In this document: positions 16,743 to 24,848 of the stretch, piece by piece | Position numbering within the stretch: the stretch's first letter is position 1 | Layout of the letters: every line of letters starts with the position of its first letter | Source: an uncultured Paracoccaceae bacterium | GTDB taxonomy: Bacteria > Pseudomonadota > Alphaproteobacteria > Rhodobacterales > Rhodobacteraceae | DNA: 64,000 bases | Assembly: GCA_947500005.1 (NCBI GenBank) | Contig: CANMQJ010000009.1 | Location: 1 to 64,000 of the forward strand | Direction of reading: 5' to 3' | Position numbers and translations under genes: made by a program | The notes under the pieces: generated by a model | The model's input: the letters and a program-made list of their open reading frames with translations, nothing else | What the model was told of the DNA's origin: nothing | Database searches by the model: none

Positions 16743-17435
16743 TCAGGATGTCGGGTTGCCGGCTGGTTGTGACGCGGTTTTCCCGTCACGGCAAGCCGGT
16801 CCGGGCGAGGGGAGAGCCAGTTGCGCCAGCGCCCCGGGGCAAAGCACCTCGATCCATCCCCGGCCCTGTTCGATCCAGCCCTTGTCGGCAAAACGTTTCA
16901 GGGTGCGGGACACGACCTCCCGCGCGGTGAGGAGATCGCTGGCGATCCGCTGATGCGTGACGTCGATCCGAGTGTCGAGTGGCCTGTCCAGAAGCCACTT
17001 CGCCAGCCTCTGGTCGATGCTCATGCCGCCGGTCGTGCGGGCGAAGAAGGCGGGGAGACGGGACGCGTGCTGTTGGAAGAGGGCGCGGCGGAACGCGGTG
17101 TTTTCCAGGATCATGTGACGGAAACGCTCGGGGGGCAGCATCAGCCAGGCGCTCGGCTTCAGGCAGACCGCACGAACGGCGAGTTCGGACCGCGCCAGGA
17201 TGGCGGCGGAGACCGGCATGCAATCCTGCCCCCCGAGCGCGCGGCATTCAGCCCAGGGCACCTGCCGGTCCCGCGTGCGGAAGTTGACCCGAAGGCTCCC
17301 CCGGGTCAGCAGGACGAAGGATCGCGGCGGACCATCCCATTCGAAGGCCACGGATCCGACCTGCCCCTTGTACGGCTCGCCTCCTGCTGCGGTCACCGCC
17401 TCGATCAGAACGCCCGTGTCGGCCTGGTTCTTCAT
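16743..17435 (-). CDS. Crp/Fnr-family regulator of the bd-oxidase locus
   Basis: A 230-residue regulator with a sensory barrel (about 20-110), long helix and C-terminal winged HTH (TAREVVSRTLKRF from residue 170). No Fnr-type N-terminal iron-sulfur cysteines are present. Cys64, Cys72 and Cys91 lie in the sensor domain; Cys72 (GGQDC) aligns with Cys86 of the second Crp/Fnr protein at 5692-6381. The recognition helix has the CRP pattern R172-E173-x-x-x-R177, consistent with GTGA half-sites. It lies 6 bp before cydD, with a GTGAC palindrome upstream, so autoregulation and control of cyd genes are likely. The signal is unknown. Confidence 0.85.
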   Translation of the reverse strand: MKNQADTGVLIEAVTAAGGEPYKGQVGSVAFEWDGPPRSFVLLTRGSLRVNFRTRDRQVPWAECRALGGQDCMPVSAAILARSELAVRAVCLKPSAWLMLPPERFRHMILENTAFRRALFQQHASRLPAFFARTTGGMSIDQRLAKWLLDRPLDTRIDVTHQRIASDLLTAREVVSRTLKRFADKGWIEQGRGWIEVLCPGALAQLALPSPGPACRDGKTASQPAGNPTS

Positions 17436-17632
17436 CTGGCCGATCCCGTGCCGGGAACCTTGGCGGTGCTTGCAGCGACCGGAAGGTATTCAAGGACGGC
17501 TGCCCGTTTGGCAATCGACCGCTGCGGCGGCAAATGCCCCAACCGCGCTCTTTGCAGGGGCTCATCGGCTCTGTATCGATCGGAATTGACGCGAGACCAG
17601 ATACTGGCCGAGCGTCCTGACGCAGATGGCAT
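17432..17632 (-). CDS. Candidate small leader gene coupled to the Crp/Fnr regulator
   Basis: A 66-residue frame (MPSASGRSAS...) whose TGA overlaps the ATG of the regulator (ATGA), as in coupled genes. If the palindrome at 17686 acts as a class II site, transcription would start near 17651, so this frame would begin about 19 bases into the message. The ribosome site is weak (GAGAGAACATC before the ATG). The peptide is basic, has no membrane segment and matches nothing I recognise. It may be a leader that couples regulator translation, or simply untranslated leader RNA. Confidence 0.3.
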   Translation of the reverse strand: MPSASGRSASIWSRVNSDRYRADEPLQRARLGHLPPQRSIAKRAAVLEYLPVAASTAKVPGTGSAR

Positions 17633-17685
17633 GATGTTCTCCTCGGTTCTTCCTGCCTGTTTCGCACGACTGGCTGGCACGGGAA

Positions 17686-17698
17686 GGTGACTTCGTCA
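17686..17698. promoter_or_regulatory. Crp/Fnr-type palindromic operator before the regulator-cydDC operon
   Basis: GTGACTTCGTCAC is identical to the 13-mer at 13449. Its centre is about 257 bp from the regulator start but only about 60 bp from the small frame at 17632. No good -10 box is visible at the 30-bp position (GAAACA), so the promoter is weak or placed differently. Confidence 0.55.
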
Positions 17699-18031
17699 CA
17701 TCCGCCCCACAGGCAGCGCTATTCAGGGCGTTTTCTCCAAGCAGAGCCTTGGCCTTCCGCTTCCAAGAAAAACCAGTGAGACGAGCTACTCGGCCAGCAG
17801 AGTTAGAGCGTTTTCATGGGAAAAACTTGGTTAAACCGACCACTGCGCGGCAAAGCCGACCTTCATGAAAACCGCAGCGAATGTCCGGAAGCCGCCCTTC
17901 AGCCGGATGGCCGTGGGGGTCGCGGCGAAACCGAGCGCGCGAAGCGAATGGCGGGAGGGCGTCCGCCGACCTGTCTTTAGCCCGAGTTCCGTGAACGCTT
18001 TCTTCCCACCCTCACAGCCGGGTTCCGCGTC
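17699..18031. other. Gene-free stretch between the cyd locus and the RND pump
   Basis: No convincing gene. It includes one GAATGTCCG copy (17879-17887) within a degenerate-looking sequence, and an AT-richer patch around 17805-17840. I see no terminator with a clear U-run after the RND gene end at 18032. Confidence 0.4.
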
Positions 18032-21000
18032 TCATCGGTTGTCTGGACGTATGTCGCCAAGCATCGCGTAGAACGCCGGCAGCACCAGCAGGATCAGCAC
18101 CGTGGCGGCAAGAAGGCCGAAGACCACCGCGATCACCAGAGGTTTGAGCGTCTGCGCCTGGGTCGATGTCTCCAGCAGAAGGGGTGCCATGCCCATGATG
18201 GTGGTCGAGACCGAAACGAAGATCGGCCGGAACCGGGCGCGGACGGCTTCTCCGGCGGCATTGGGGGCAGAACAGCCTTCGGCGCGGCGGGTCTTGATCA
18301 CGCCGACCAGCAGGATCGCGTTGTTAACGACGATACCGGCCAGCGAGGCCGCCCCCACGAGCGAGGGCATCGAGATGTTGTAGCCCATCAGCACATGCCC
18401 CCAGATCACGCCAAGGAACGCCAGCGGGATCGTCAGCATGACGATCAGCGGTTCGACATAGCTGCGGAACTGGAAGCTGAGCACGATGTAGACGCCGACC
18501 AGCCCGATCAGGAAACCCCGCAGGATCGAGCCGACGGTTTCCGCCGAATTCGCGGCCTGCCCGCCGATCCCGAAGCCGAGGCCGGGGGTTCTGGCGGCAA
18601 GGTCGGGCAGGAACCCCTCGGCCAGCCGGGCGGTGATCGCATCGGCATTGCCGGTGCGTCCGTCCACATCCGCCGAAACGGTCAGGGTGCGCAGCCCGTC
18701 GCGGCGGGTGATGCCGCCCCAGCCCCGCGCCTGGGTCAGGATGGCGACGGTGGCCAGCGGCACCGTGTCGCCGTCGGGAAGGGCGATCTCGAACTCGGTC
18801 AGGTCGCTGCGTGTAGCCCGATCTGTTTCGCTCAGCCGGACCTCCAGGTCCCAGGCAAGATCGCCGCGACGGATCTCGGCAAGCTGTGTGCCGAGGAAGG
18901 CGGCGCGCAACTGTCCCGCGACATCGCTTGCCGTCAGCCCCAGGGCCTCGGCCCCGGGCGACAGGTTCAGCCGCAACTCCGGCGTGCCCGGGCGCAGGTC
19001 GAGGATTGCATTGCGGACGCCCGCATAGGTTTGCAGTTCGGCCAGCGTGGCACGTCCGGCGGTCTCCAGCGTTGCGAGGTCGGGATGGGTCAGGCGCAGT
19101 TCCACGGCGATGCCCTGCGGACCGATCCCCGGCTCGGTCAGGATCAACGAGGTCACGCCGGGCAGAGGCCCGATTTCCGCGTGCCAGAGGGTGGCGATCT
19201 CGTCCAGCGTGCTGGCCCGCGTCGCGGCGCCCAGCAGGTCCACGGCGACGGTGGCGACATGGGCGCCGACCTCGCCCGCCGACAGGTTGCGGCCCAGTCG
19301 GGTGATGCGCCGGATCACCAGCGGTTGCGAGTCGGGCTGGTCGGGCGTGAGGCGCGCGTTCACACGGTCGAGCGCGGTTTCGACCTGCGCGACCGCCTGC
19401 GCCGTGCGTGACAGGGGCGTGCCGGCGGGCAGCATCAATCGGGCCTCGATCACGTCGCCGTCGATCTCGGGGATCGCCTCGCGCTTGACCATGCCGCTGG
19501 CCATTGCGCCGACCGTCACGATCATCGCCCCGATGGCCACCCCCGCCACCAGCCAGCGCCCGCGGATCGCTGCATCGGCCAGACGGCCCACGCCGCGCTC
19601 GCGGAGCGCATCGAACCCGGCATCGAAGCGGCGGCGAAAGCTCGAGGGCGCAATCGCTTTCATCCCGCCCTTCAGGTGATGCGGCAGGATCAGGAAGGCC
19701 TCGACCAGCGAGGCGGCCAGCGCGGCCAGCAACACGACAGGCAGAACCTTCAGCACCGCGCCCAGTTCGCCGGCCAGAAAGGCCAGCGGCAGGAACACGG
19801 AGACCGTGGTGAGGAAGGACGAGAGGACCCCGGGGGCCACGGCGGCGACCCCGGCGACCACGGTCTCGACACTTGCCCCCTTTGCGGCATGGACCGCGAT
19901 GGAATCCGCGATCACGATGGAATCGTCCATCACGATCCCGATCGCCATGAGCAGCGCCACCAGCGTCATCATGTTCAGGCTGAGCCCGGTCAGCGCCATC
20001 CAGGCGAAGGCGCCGGCAAAGGCTACCGGCAGGCCCATCGCGGCCCAGATGGCGAATCCGGGGCGGAAAAAGAGGCTCATCACGGACACAACCAGCACCA
20101 GGCCGATCACCCCGTTCTGCACCAGCATCAAGAGCCGGTCGCGGATGATGGAGGTCACGTCCTGCACCACCTCGACCCGGATCGTGTCGGGCAAACGGTC
20201 TGTTTCCTTGGCGACCAGCGCGGTGACGTCATCGAGCACGCGCAGCGCGTCGGCGTCGAGCGCCTTGGCCACATCGATCAGGATCGCGGGCGCGCCATCG
20301 ACGAAGGCGCTGTCATGGGGCGGCTCGAACCGTTCCTCGATCACGGCCACGTCGCCCAATGTCAGGGTCGCGCCGTTGGACAGGACCAGAACAGGGATCG
20401 TGGCCAGCGCCGCCGCGGTCTCGCGCTCGGCGGTGAAGCGGAGGGTGAGGTCGGCACCGTCCCCTTCCAGCGTGCCGGCGGGCAGGTCGATGTTCTGTGC
20501 GGCGATGGCGGCGGCCAACGATGCGGGCGTCAGCCCGTGGCCGTCCATGACCGCCTCGCGCACCGAGACGCGGAGCGTGCGCGTGCCGAGACCCGAGCGC
20601 TCCACCGTCGCCACCCCGGGCAGGGTGGACAGCCGGTCGGAGAGTGCGTCGGCATAGAGGTCCAGTTCGGCCAACGGCAGAGCGCCCGAGACGGCGACGG
20701 AGGTCACCGGGTCGGTCCGGTGCAACTCGCGGGTGATGGCGGGATCGGCGCTGTCGGGGAAGGTGTCGATTGCCGAAACTTCCGTGCGCAGCGAATTGAC
20801 GAAGCGCATGGCGTCATTGCCCGGCGCCATGGTCGCCACAGCCCGCGCGCGGCCGGTCTGCGCGGTACAGGTCAGGGTCTCGAGCCCCTCGACCCCCTGC
20901 ACCCCGTCCCAGAGCCGCGCGCAGATCGCGCTTTCCACGTCCTCGGCGGCGGCGCCGCGCCAGGGCACGGTGATCTCGGCCTCGACCGCGCGGAAATCGG

Positions 21001-21106
21001 GAAAGGTCTCGCGCAGGAGGCCGGGTGCGGCGAAGACTCCGGCGGCCAGGAACAGGAGCAGCAGGAGATTGGCGGCCGTCGGATGGCCGGTGAACCAGCG
21101 GGTCAT
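18032..21106 (-). CDS. RND-family efflux pump, inner-membrane subunit
   Basis: A 1024-residue AcrB-type transporter. The first helix (about 8-30) is followed by a large periplasmic loop, a six-helix block around 330-520, a second periplasmic loop and a final helix block (about 850-1015). Proton-relay residues appear in the segment GIVMDDSIVIADSIA of the first block. It works with the adaptor gene whose stop overlaps its start by 4 bp. No outer-membrane channel gene is in the window, so a TolC-like partner must be elsewhere. The substrate is unknown. Confidence 0.9.
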   Translation of the reverse strand: MTRWFTGHPTAANLLLLLFLAAGVFAAPGLLRETFPDFRAVEAEITVPWRGAAAEDVESAICARLWDGVQGVEGLETLTCTAQTGRARAVATMAPGNDAMRFVNSLRTEVSAIDTFPDSADPAITRELHRTDPVTSVAVSGALPLAELDLYADALSDRLSTLPGVATVERSGLGTRTLRVSVREAVMDGHGLTPASLAAAIAAQNIDLPAGTLEGDGADLTLRFTAERETAAALATIPVLVLSNGATLTLGDVAVIEERFEPPHDSAFVDGAPAILIDVAKALDADALRVLDDVTALVAKETDRLPDTIRVEVVQDVTSIIRDRLLMLVQNGVIGLVLVVSVMSLFFRPGFAIWAAMGLPVAFAGAFAWMALTGLSLNMMTLVALLMAIGIVMDDSIVIADSIAVHAAKGASVETVVAGVAAVAPGVLSSFLTTVSVFLPLAFLAGELGAVLKVLPVVLLAALAASLVEAFLILPHHLKGGMKAIAPSSFRRRFDAGFDALRERGVGRLADAAIRGRWLVAGVAIGAMIVTVGAMASGMVKREAIPEIDGDVIEARLMLPAGTPLSRTAQAVAQVETALDRVNARLTPDQPDSQPLVIRRITRLGRNLSAGEVGAHVATVAVDLLGAATRASTLDEIATLWHAEIGPLPGVTSLILTEPGIGPQGIAVELRLTHPDLATLETAGRATLAELQTYAGVRNAILDLRPGTPELRLNLSPGAEALGLTASDVAGQLRAAFLGTQLAEIRRGDLAWDLEVRLSETDRATRSDLTEFEIALPDGDTVPLATVAILTQARGWGGITRRDGLRTLTVSADVDGRTGNADAITARLAEGFLPDLAARTPGLGFGIGGQAANSAETVGSILRGFLIGLVGVYIVLSFQFRSYVEPLIVMLTIPLAFLGVIWGHVLMGYNISMPSLVGAASLAGIVVNNAILLVGVIKTRRAEGCSAPNAAGEAVRARFRPIFVSVSTTIMGMAPLLLETSTQAQTLKPLVIAVVFGLLAATVLILLVLPAFYAMLGDIRPDNR

Positions 21107-22401
21107 TCCGAAGCCTCGATGGGCAAAAGTGCCATGCCCGGGATCGCGGGCGCGATGTCGTCGAGCACCAGGCGGTCGCCGGGCGCGAGCCCTTCGGCAA
21201 TCACCACCCGCCCGTCCTGGGCGAAGGCGATTGTGACCGGGCGCAGCTCAAGAAGGTCGTCGGCACCCGCCACGCGCACCCTCCCGGCATGAAGCGCGGC
21301 CTCGGGGATGGCGATGCGCCCGCCTTGCGGCGCACCCTGGAAGGCAAGCTGCACCTGCATGTTGGAGACCAGCGGCAGGCGGCGGGGCGGATCGGCGTCG
21401 GCATAGGGATCGTCCACCGTCACCACCACCGGCACGGTGCGGGCGCGCGCGTCGAGCGCGCCCTCGATCCGGCTGACACGGGCGGGCCATTCCTGCGCGG
21501 GGTCTGCCAAGGGGCTGAGCGTCACGTCGATCTGCGTGATCGGCAGATCGCGCATCATGTCATCCAGGGTGACCCCCCCCGGCACATTGGCCACGAGGCG
21601 GCGAAAGCTGTCGATCGGCAGATGTGCCACGACCTCGGCTGTCGCGATCCCGTCGGCGCGGATGACCACCTGGCCGGGAGCGACGGTCTGGAAGCGTTCG
21701 GCGCCCACCTCGGTCACGCGTAGATCGAAGGGCGTGGTCAGCGTGGTCCGGTCAAGCGAGCGGCGCGCGCGGTCGCGGGCGGCCTCGGTCCGCGCGGTCT
21801 GCGCCGCGATCCGCGACTCGCGGGGCGGGATCAGGGCAAGGCTGTTTTCCAACTCCGCCACCGTGCGGCGGGCCAGAAGGGTGGCCCGCTCGGCCTCGTC
21901 CAGACGGGCCTGCGGCACGGTGCCCTGCTCGGTCAGGCGACGGGTGCGGGTTAGATCGGCCTCGGCCAGCGCCAGCCGTTCGCGTTCCAGATCCAGAATG
22001 CGACGGGTGTTTGCGGCCTCGGCGCTCAGTTGCTCGGCCTCGGCGGAAAGCGCGGCCAGATCGGCCTCGGCCTGCGCCAGCGCCAGTTCGTAATCCGTGG
22101 GATCGATACGCAGCACCTCTGTCCCGCCTGGGATCAGGCGGCCCGGCTCCAGGTCGGGGTGGCGCCAGATCACCTCGCCCTGCACCTCGGACACGGCGAC
22201 CCATGTCTCGGCGGCGCGCAGGTTGCCCCAGGCGGTGGCGGTGGGGTGTATCTCCTGCGCCGCGAGTGTGAGCACGCGGACCGGATGGGCCGGGGTGCCG
22301 CCCTTGACCTGCGCGGGGCCCTGGGCCGACGAGATCATCCAGACCGCCGCAGCGATCCCCAGCGCGATGGGCGGCAGGGCGAGGAGCGGCGCGAGGCGCA
22401 T
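21103..22401 (-). CDS. RND efflux periplasmic adaptor (membrane fusion protein)
   Basis: A 432-residue HlyD/AcrA-type adaptor. It has an N-terminal membrane anchor (about 5-25), a lipoyl-like region, a long helical hairpin rich in Ala, Glu and Leu (about 105-190) and C-terminal beta-barrel domains. It bridges the RND pump and an outer-membrane channel. It is the first gene of the pump operon and is divergent from a TetR repressor. Confidence 0.87.
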   Translation of the reverse strand: MRLAPLLALPPIALGIAAAVWMISSAQGPAQVKGGTPAHPVRVLTLAAQEIHPTATAWGNLRAAETWVAVSEVQGEVIWRHPDLEPGRLIPGGTEVLRIDPTDYELALAQAEADLAALSAEAEQLSAEAANTRRILDLERERLALAEADLTRTRRLTEQGTVPQARLDEAERATLLARRTVAELENSLALIPPRESRIAAQTARTEAARDRARRSLDRTTLTTPFDLRVTEVGAERFQTVAPGQVVIRADGIATAEVVAHLPIDSFRRLVANVPGGVTLDDMMRDLPITQIDVTLSPLADPAQEWPARVSRIEGALDARARTVPVVVTVDDPYADADPPRRLPLVSNMQVQLAFQGAPQGGRIAIPEAALHAGRVRVAGADDLLELRPVTIAFAQDGRVVIAEGLAPGDRLVLDDIAPAIPGMALLPIEASE

Positions 22402-22468
22402 GGCGGGGCCTTTCTGCCGGATTTTTCCGACTCGGAAGAGAGGTTGCGGTTGGCGGGATCATATGTAA

Positions 22469-22484
22469 GTTAGTTATAACTAAC
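22469..22484. promoter_or_regulatory. Probable TetR operator between the efflux operon and its repressor
   Basis: GTTAGTTATAACTAAC is a perfect 16-bp palindrome in an otherwise GC-rich gap. It ends 13 bp before the tetR start codon and lies 67 bp upstream of the adaptor start, so one dimer could control both directions. Confidence 0.75.
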
Positions 22485-22497
22485 AAGAGGGGCGCGC

Positions 22498-23121
22498 ATG
22501 GCCGGTCGACAGAGTGCAGAAGATCGTAAGGCCCAGATCGTCGCCGAGATGTTGCGGCTGGCCGACGAGATCGGGCCGGACCGTCTGAGCACCACGGATG
22601 TGGCCCGCGCGGTCGGGCTCAGCCAGCCGGCGATCTTCCGGCATTTCCCGACCAAGGGCGCGCTCTGGCTGGCGGTGGCCGAGCATATCGCGGCGCGCCT
22701 GCGCAAGGCGTGGAGCGATGCCGAGGCGCAAGCCGCGGAACCGGATGCGCGCGTGAAAGCGCTGATCGAGGCGCAACTGGCCGCCATTTCGCAGATACCC
22801 GCCCTGCCCTCGATCCTCTTCTCGCGCGAGCTGCAGGTGGACAACACGGCGCTGAGAGACGTGTTTCGCGGGCTTCTCGCCACGTTCCAGGGACATCTGG
22901 TCGCCGCGCTGCGCGATCAGCAGGCGTCGGGCGCACTGCGCCGCGACGTGGCGGCCGAGGATGTCGCGATCCTGCTGGCGTCGCTGGTGCAGGGGGTCGC
23001 GATTCGCTGGACGCTGGGGGCGCGCGGCTTTCCCCTGGTCGCCGAAGGGCTGCGGCTCTTTGAGCTTCAGATGGCGCTGCTACGCACAGAAAGGAACATG
23101 TCGGATGGGCAGGACAGATAG
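22498..23121 (+). CDS. TetR/AcrR-family repressor of the RND pump
   Basis: A 207-residue regulator. The N-terminal HTH (about 10-55) contains DRLSTTDVARAVGLSQPAIFRHFPTK, a textbook TetR motif. The C-terminal ligand domain is helical. GAGGGGC lies before the ATG. The divergent position over a palindrome points to control of the RND operon and of itself. The last 17 bases overlap the next gene. Confidence 0.87.
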   Translation: MAGRQSAEDRKAQIVAEMLRLADEIGPDRLSTTDVARAVGLSQPAIFRHFPTKGALWLAVAEHIAARLRKAWSDAEAQAAEPDARVKALIEAQLAAISQIPALPSILFSRELQVDNTALRDVFRGLLATFQGHLVAALRDQQASGALRRDVAAEDVAILLASLVQGVAIRWTLGARGFPLVAEGLRLFELQMALLRTERNMSDGQDR

Positions 23122-23491
23122 GGCGCCGCGCCTCGCGGGCGCCATCGCGATCGGGTTCGGGCTGCTGACCATCGCGTCAGGCGGCACCACCCTGCTGGGT
23201 GGGCTCGAGATGGGGCGGGTCGTCGGCTTCGTGCTTTGGTTCAACACGCTGGCCGGGCTGGCCTATGTCGTGGCCGGTCTCGGTATCTGGTGTGACCGCC
23301 GATGGGCGTCTGCCCTGGCGCTCACCATACTCGCGGCCACGGTGCTGGTCTTTGCGGGCTTCGCACTGCACATTGCGCAGGGCGGCGCGTTCGAGATGCG
23401 AACCGTCTTTGCCATGACGCTGCGCAGCGTGGTATGGGGCGTGATCGCCCTTGTGGCGCGTCCAGCCCAACCGCCGATGCTTCGCGGATGA
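23105..23491 (+). CDS. Small membrane protein cotranscribed with tetR
   Basis: A 128-residue protein with four predicted helices (about 10-33, 40-62, 70-92 and 100-120). The ATG at 23105 lies inside the end of tetR; the frame is open further upstream but overlaps tetR coding sequence. I do not recognise a family. Location suggests an accessory to the efflux system, but that is not shown. Confidence 0.6.
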   Translation: MGRTDRAPRLAGAIAIGFGLLTIASGGTTLLGGLEMGRVVGFVLWFNTLAGLAYVVAGLGIWCDRRWASALALTILAATVLVFAGFALHIAQGGAFEMRTVFAMTLRSVVWGVIALVARPAQPPMLRG

Positions 23492-23984
23492 AATCGAAGA
23501 AGAAGATAGCCACCCTTCGCCGTTGCCCCCATTGGCACGGGCTACTTGACGGGCGCATACAGGATCTCGACTTTGTTGTCGCCTAAAGCTCAGGTCACGC
23601 CAGTCGGTCGCCAACCCGAACGCGAACGGTTCTCAAGTCGGCCCGCGGCCTCGGGGTCGGCCGTGAACGAGCGGAGAAAATGCAAACGATCGGATTTCTC
23701 TGGATCAGAGCCGACCTTCGTCCCTGCCGCAGCGAACTTCCGCTCTCCTGAAGGTTCTCCTGTTTGCGGCATTGTCAAGCGGGTCAGCTCGCTGTCCGTC
23801 AGGGGCATGGTTCTCTGCGAGGTCACGGGAACTGCGCCTCATGATGGTTTCCGTCGGTGGATCGTCTCCAATGTTTTTCGCCGGGATATGCGGTTTTCTC
23901 CGCGTCCCCATCCTTCAAAACGAGATCGATTAACCTCCGTCCCTTTGGGACCTGGCTCCCCGCCGCGCCGGGCGGGTATTCAGA
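23492..23984. other. Gene-free left margin of the accessory island
   Basis: About 490 bases without a credible gene on either strand. It lies between the tetR-linked gene and transposase debris. No tRNA-derived repeat or clear att-like copy of the tRNA-Phe 3' end was found here by eye. Confidence 0.4.
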
Positions 23985-24225
23985 TCAGGCTGTGGCCTCC
24001 TTTGTCCAGCGATAGTCTGTTTCGGTCTTCCACAGCGTCAGCATCAGAACCGCGATCTTGCGGGCCGTGGCAACGGCGGCCTTGCGAAACCCGCGTCTGG
24101 CGGCCAGTCGTAAGGCCCAACTTTTCAAAGGCGAGAAACGCTGAACTCGAGTGATCATGCTTGAGGCCGCTTCGAACAGCAGGCGTCTCACTGCATGGTC
24201 ACCGCATTTCGATACGCGAGCTCCG
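23985..24225 (-). pseudogene. IS110-family transposase, C-terminal remnant
   Basis: The minus strand encodes SKCGDHAVRRLLFEAA..., then RRGFRKAAVATARKIAVLML, ending TKEATA. This is the C-terminal domain of IS110/IS116-type (DEDD) transposases, including the conserved SKCGD and RKIAV motifs. Only about 75 residues remain of a protein of some 320-350. The 5' part is replaced by tyrosine-recombinase sequence near 24205-24225, so the gene is a dead fragment. Confidence 0.75.
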
Positions 24226-24573
24226 GGCCCGGCACGGCGGCCATCAGATCGGCCACTTCCTCGACGCTCAGGACAACCGGCAACTTCCGAGGGTTGCGGT
24301 GGAACTGCATGAAGCGTTTCATCTCACGCCGAAGAAGAACCGCAGCGAGATGATGCGCACGTTGAAGGTGCTGGCCGATACCCCGTCGTCGGTCATCTTC
24401 AACTGATACGATCGCAGGTCCTCGGGTGTCGCCGTATCCGGGGATCGACCGAGAAAAGCCGAAAAATGCTTCACATTGCGGATATGGGCCTTCTGGGCCT
24501 TCTCGCCTAAACCCCGGATGTTCATGTCTTCAATCATCCGCTGGCGCAGCGGGGTCACTCTCTCCTCTGTCAT
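24215..24573 (-). pseudogene. Tyrosine recombinase N-terminal remnant with frameshift
   Basis: Starts at 24573 (MTEERVTPLRQRMIEDM; CAGGAGGC ribosome site). The first 85 residues form a SAM-like core-binding domain (HIRNVKHFSAFLG... FNVRIISLRFFFGV) and then hit a stop at 24319. In the next frame the same protein continues (REMKRFMQFHRNPRKLPVVLSVEEV... PGPELAYRNAV) up to about 24215, where IS110 sequence takes over. The catalytic domain is missing. It resembles the integrases found with IS91-like and other mobile elements. Confidence 0.7.
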
Positions 24574-24581
24574 GGAAGCCT

Positions 24582-24620
24582 CCTGTCTGATGATTGAGAA
24601 GGCCCCAATCATCAGACAGG
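24582..24620. repeat. Perfect 15-bp inverted repeat upstream of the recombinase remnant
   Basis: Arms CCTGTCTGATGATTG (24582-24596) and CAATCATCAGACAGG (24606-24620) flank a 9-base loop. It lies 9 bp before the recombinase start codon. It may be an element end, a recombination site or an operator for the recombinase. There is no adjacent U-run on either strand, so a terminator is less likely. Confidence 0.7.
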
Positions 24621-24848
24621 TCAGAAAGATCGCAAAACGCACCCCGCTACCAGTGTTGCACACCATCAGCCAAGAGCGCCAATGCCGCGGAGCGGCTTAG
24701 TCCATCCGCCCTTTCTTCCGCTTGACTTCACAAGTACGGCACATACCGAGCCCTTACGAAGGCGCGTCTCGCGGAGATGAAAACCGCTGTCGAAGATGTG
24801 GTATGCTCGCGTCCCTCGTACCGGGACGTACTGGAACGCGAGCAGTCG

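Noticed and set aside
10368..17698. Canonical Fnr boxes (TTGAT-N4-ATCAA) in the cyd region
   Set aside because: None seen upstream of any cyd unit; the repeated GTGAC palindrome is the only shared site.
17865..18071. Plus-strand 68-codon frame after the cyd locus
   Set aside because: No ribosome site, Arg/Ser/Pro-rich chance composition, and it runs into the end of the RND gene.
19676..21292. Plus-strand frame of 538 codons opposite the RND pump
   Set aside because: Mirror frame rich in His, Gln, Arg and Gly with no family match; the pump is unmistakable.
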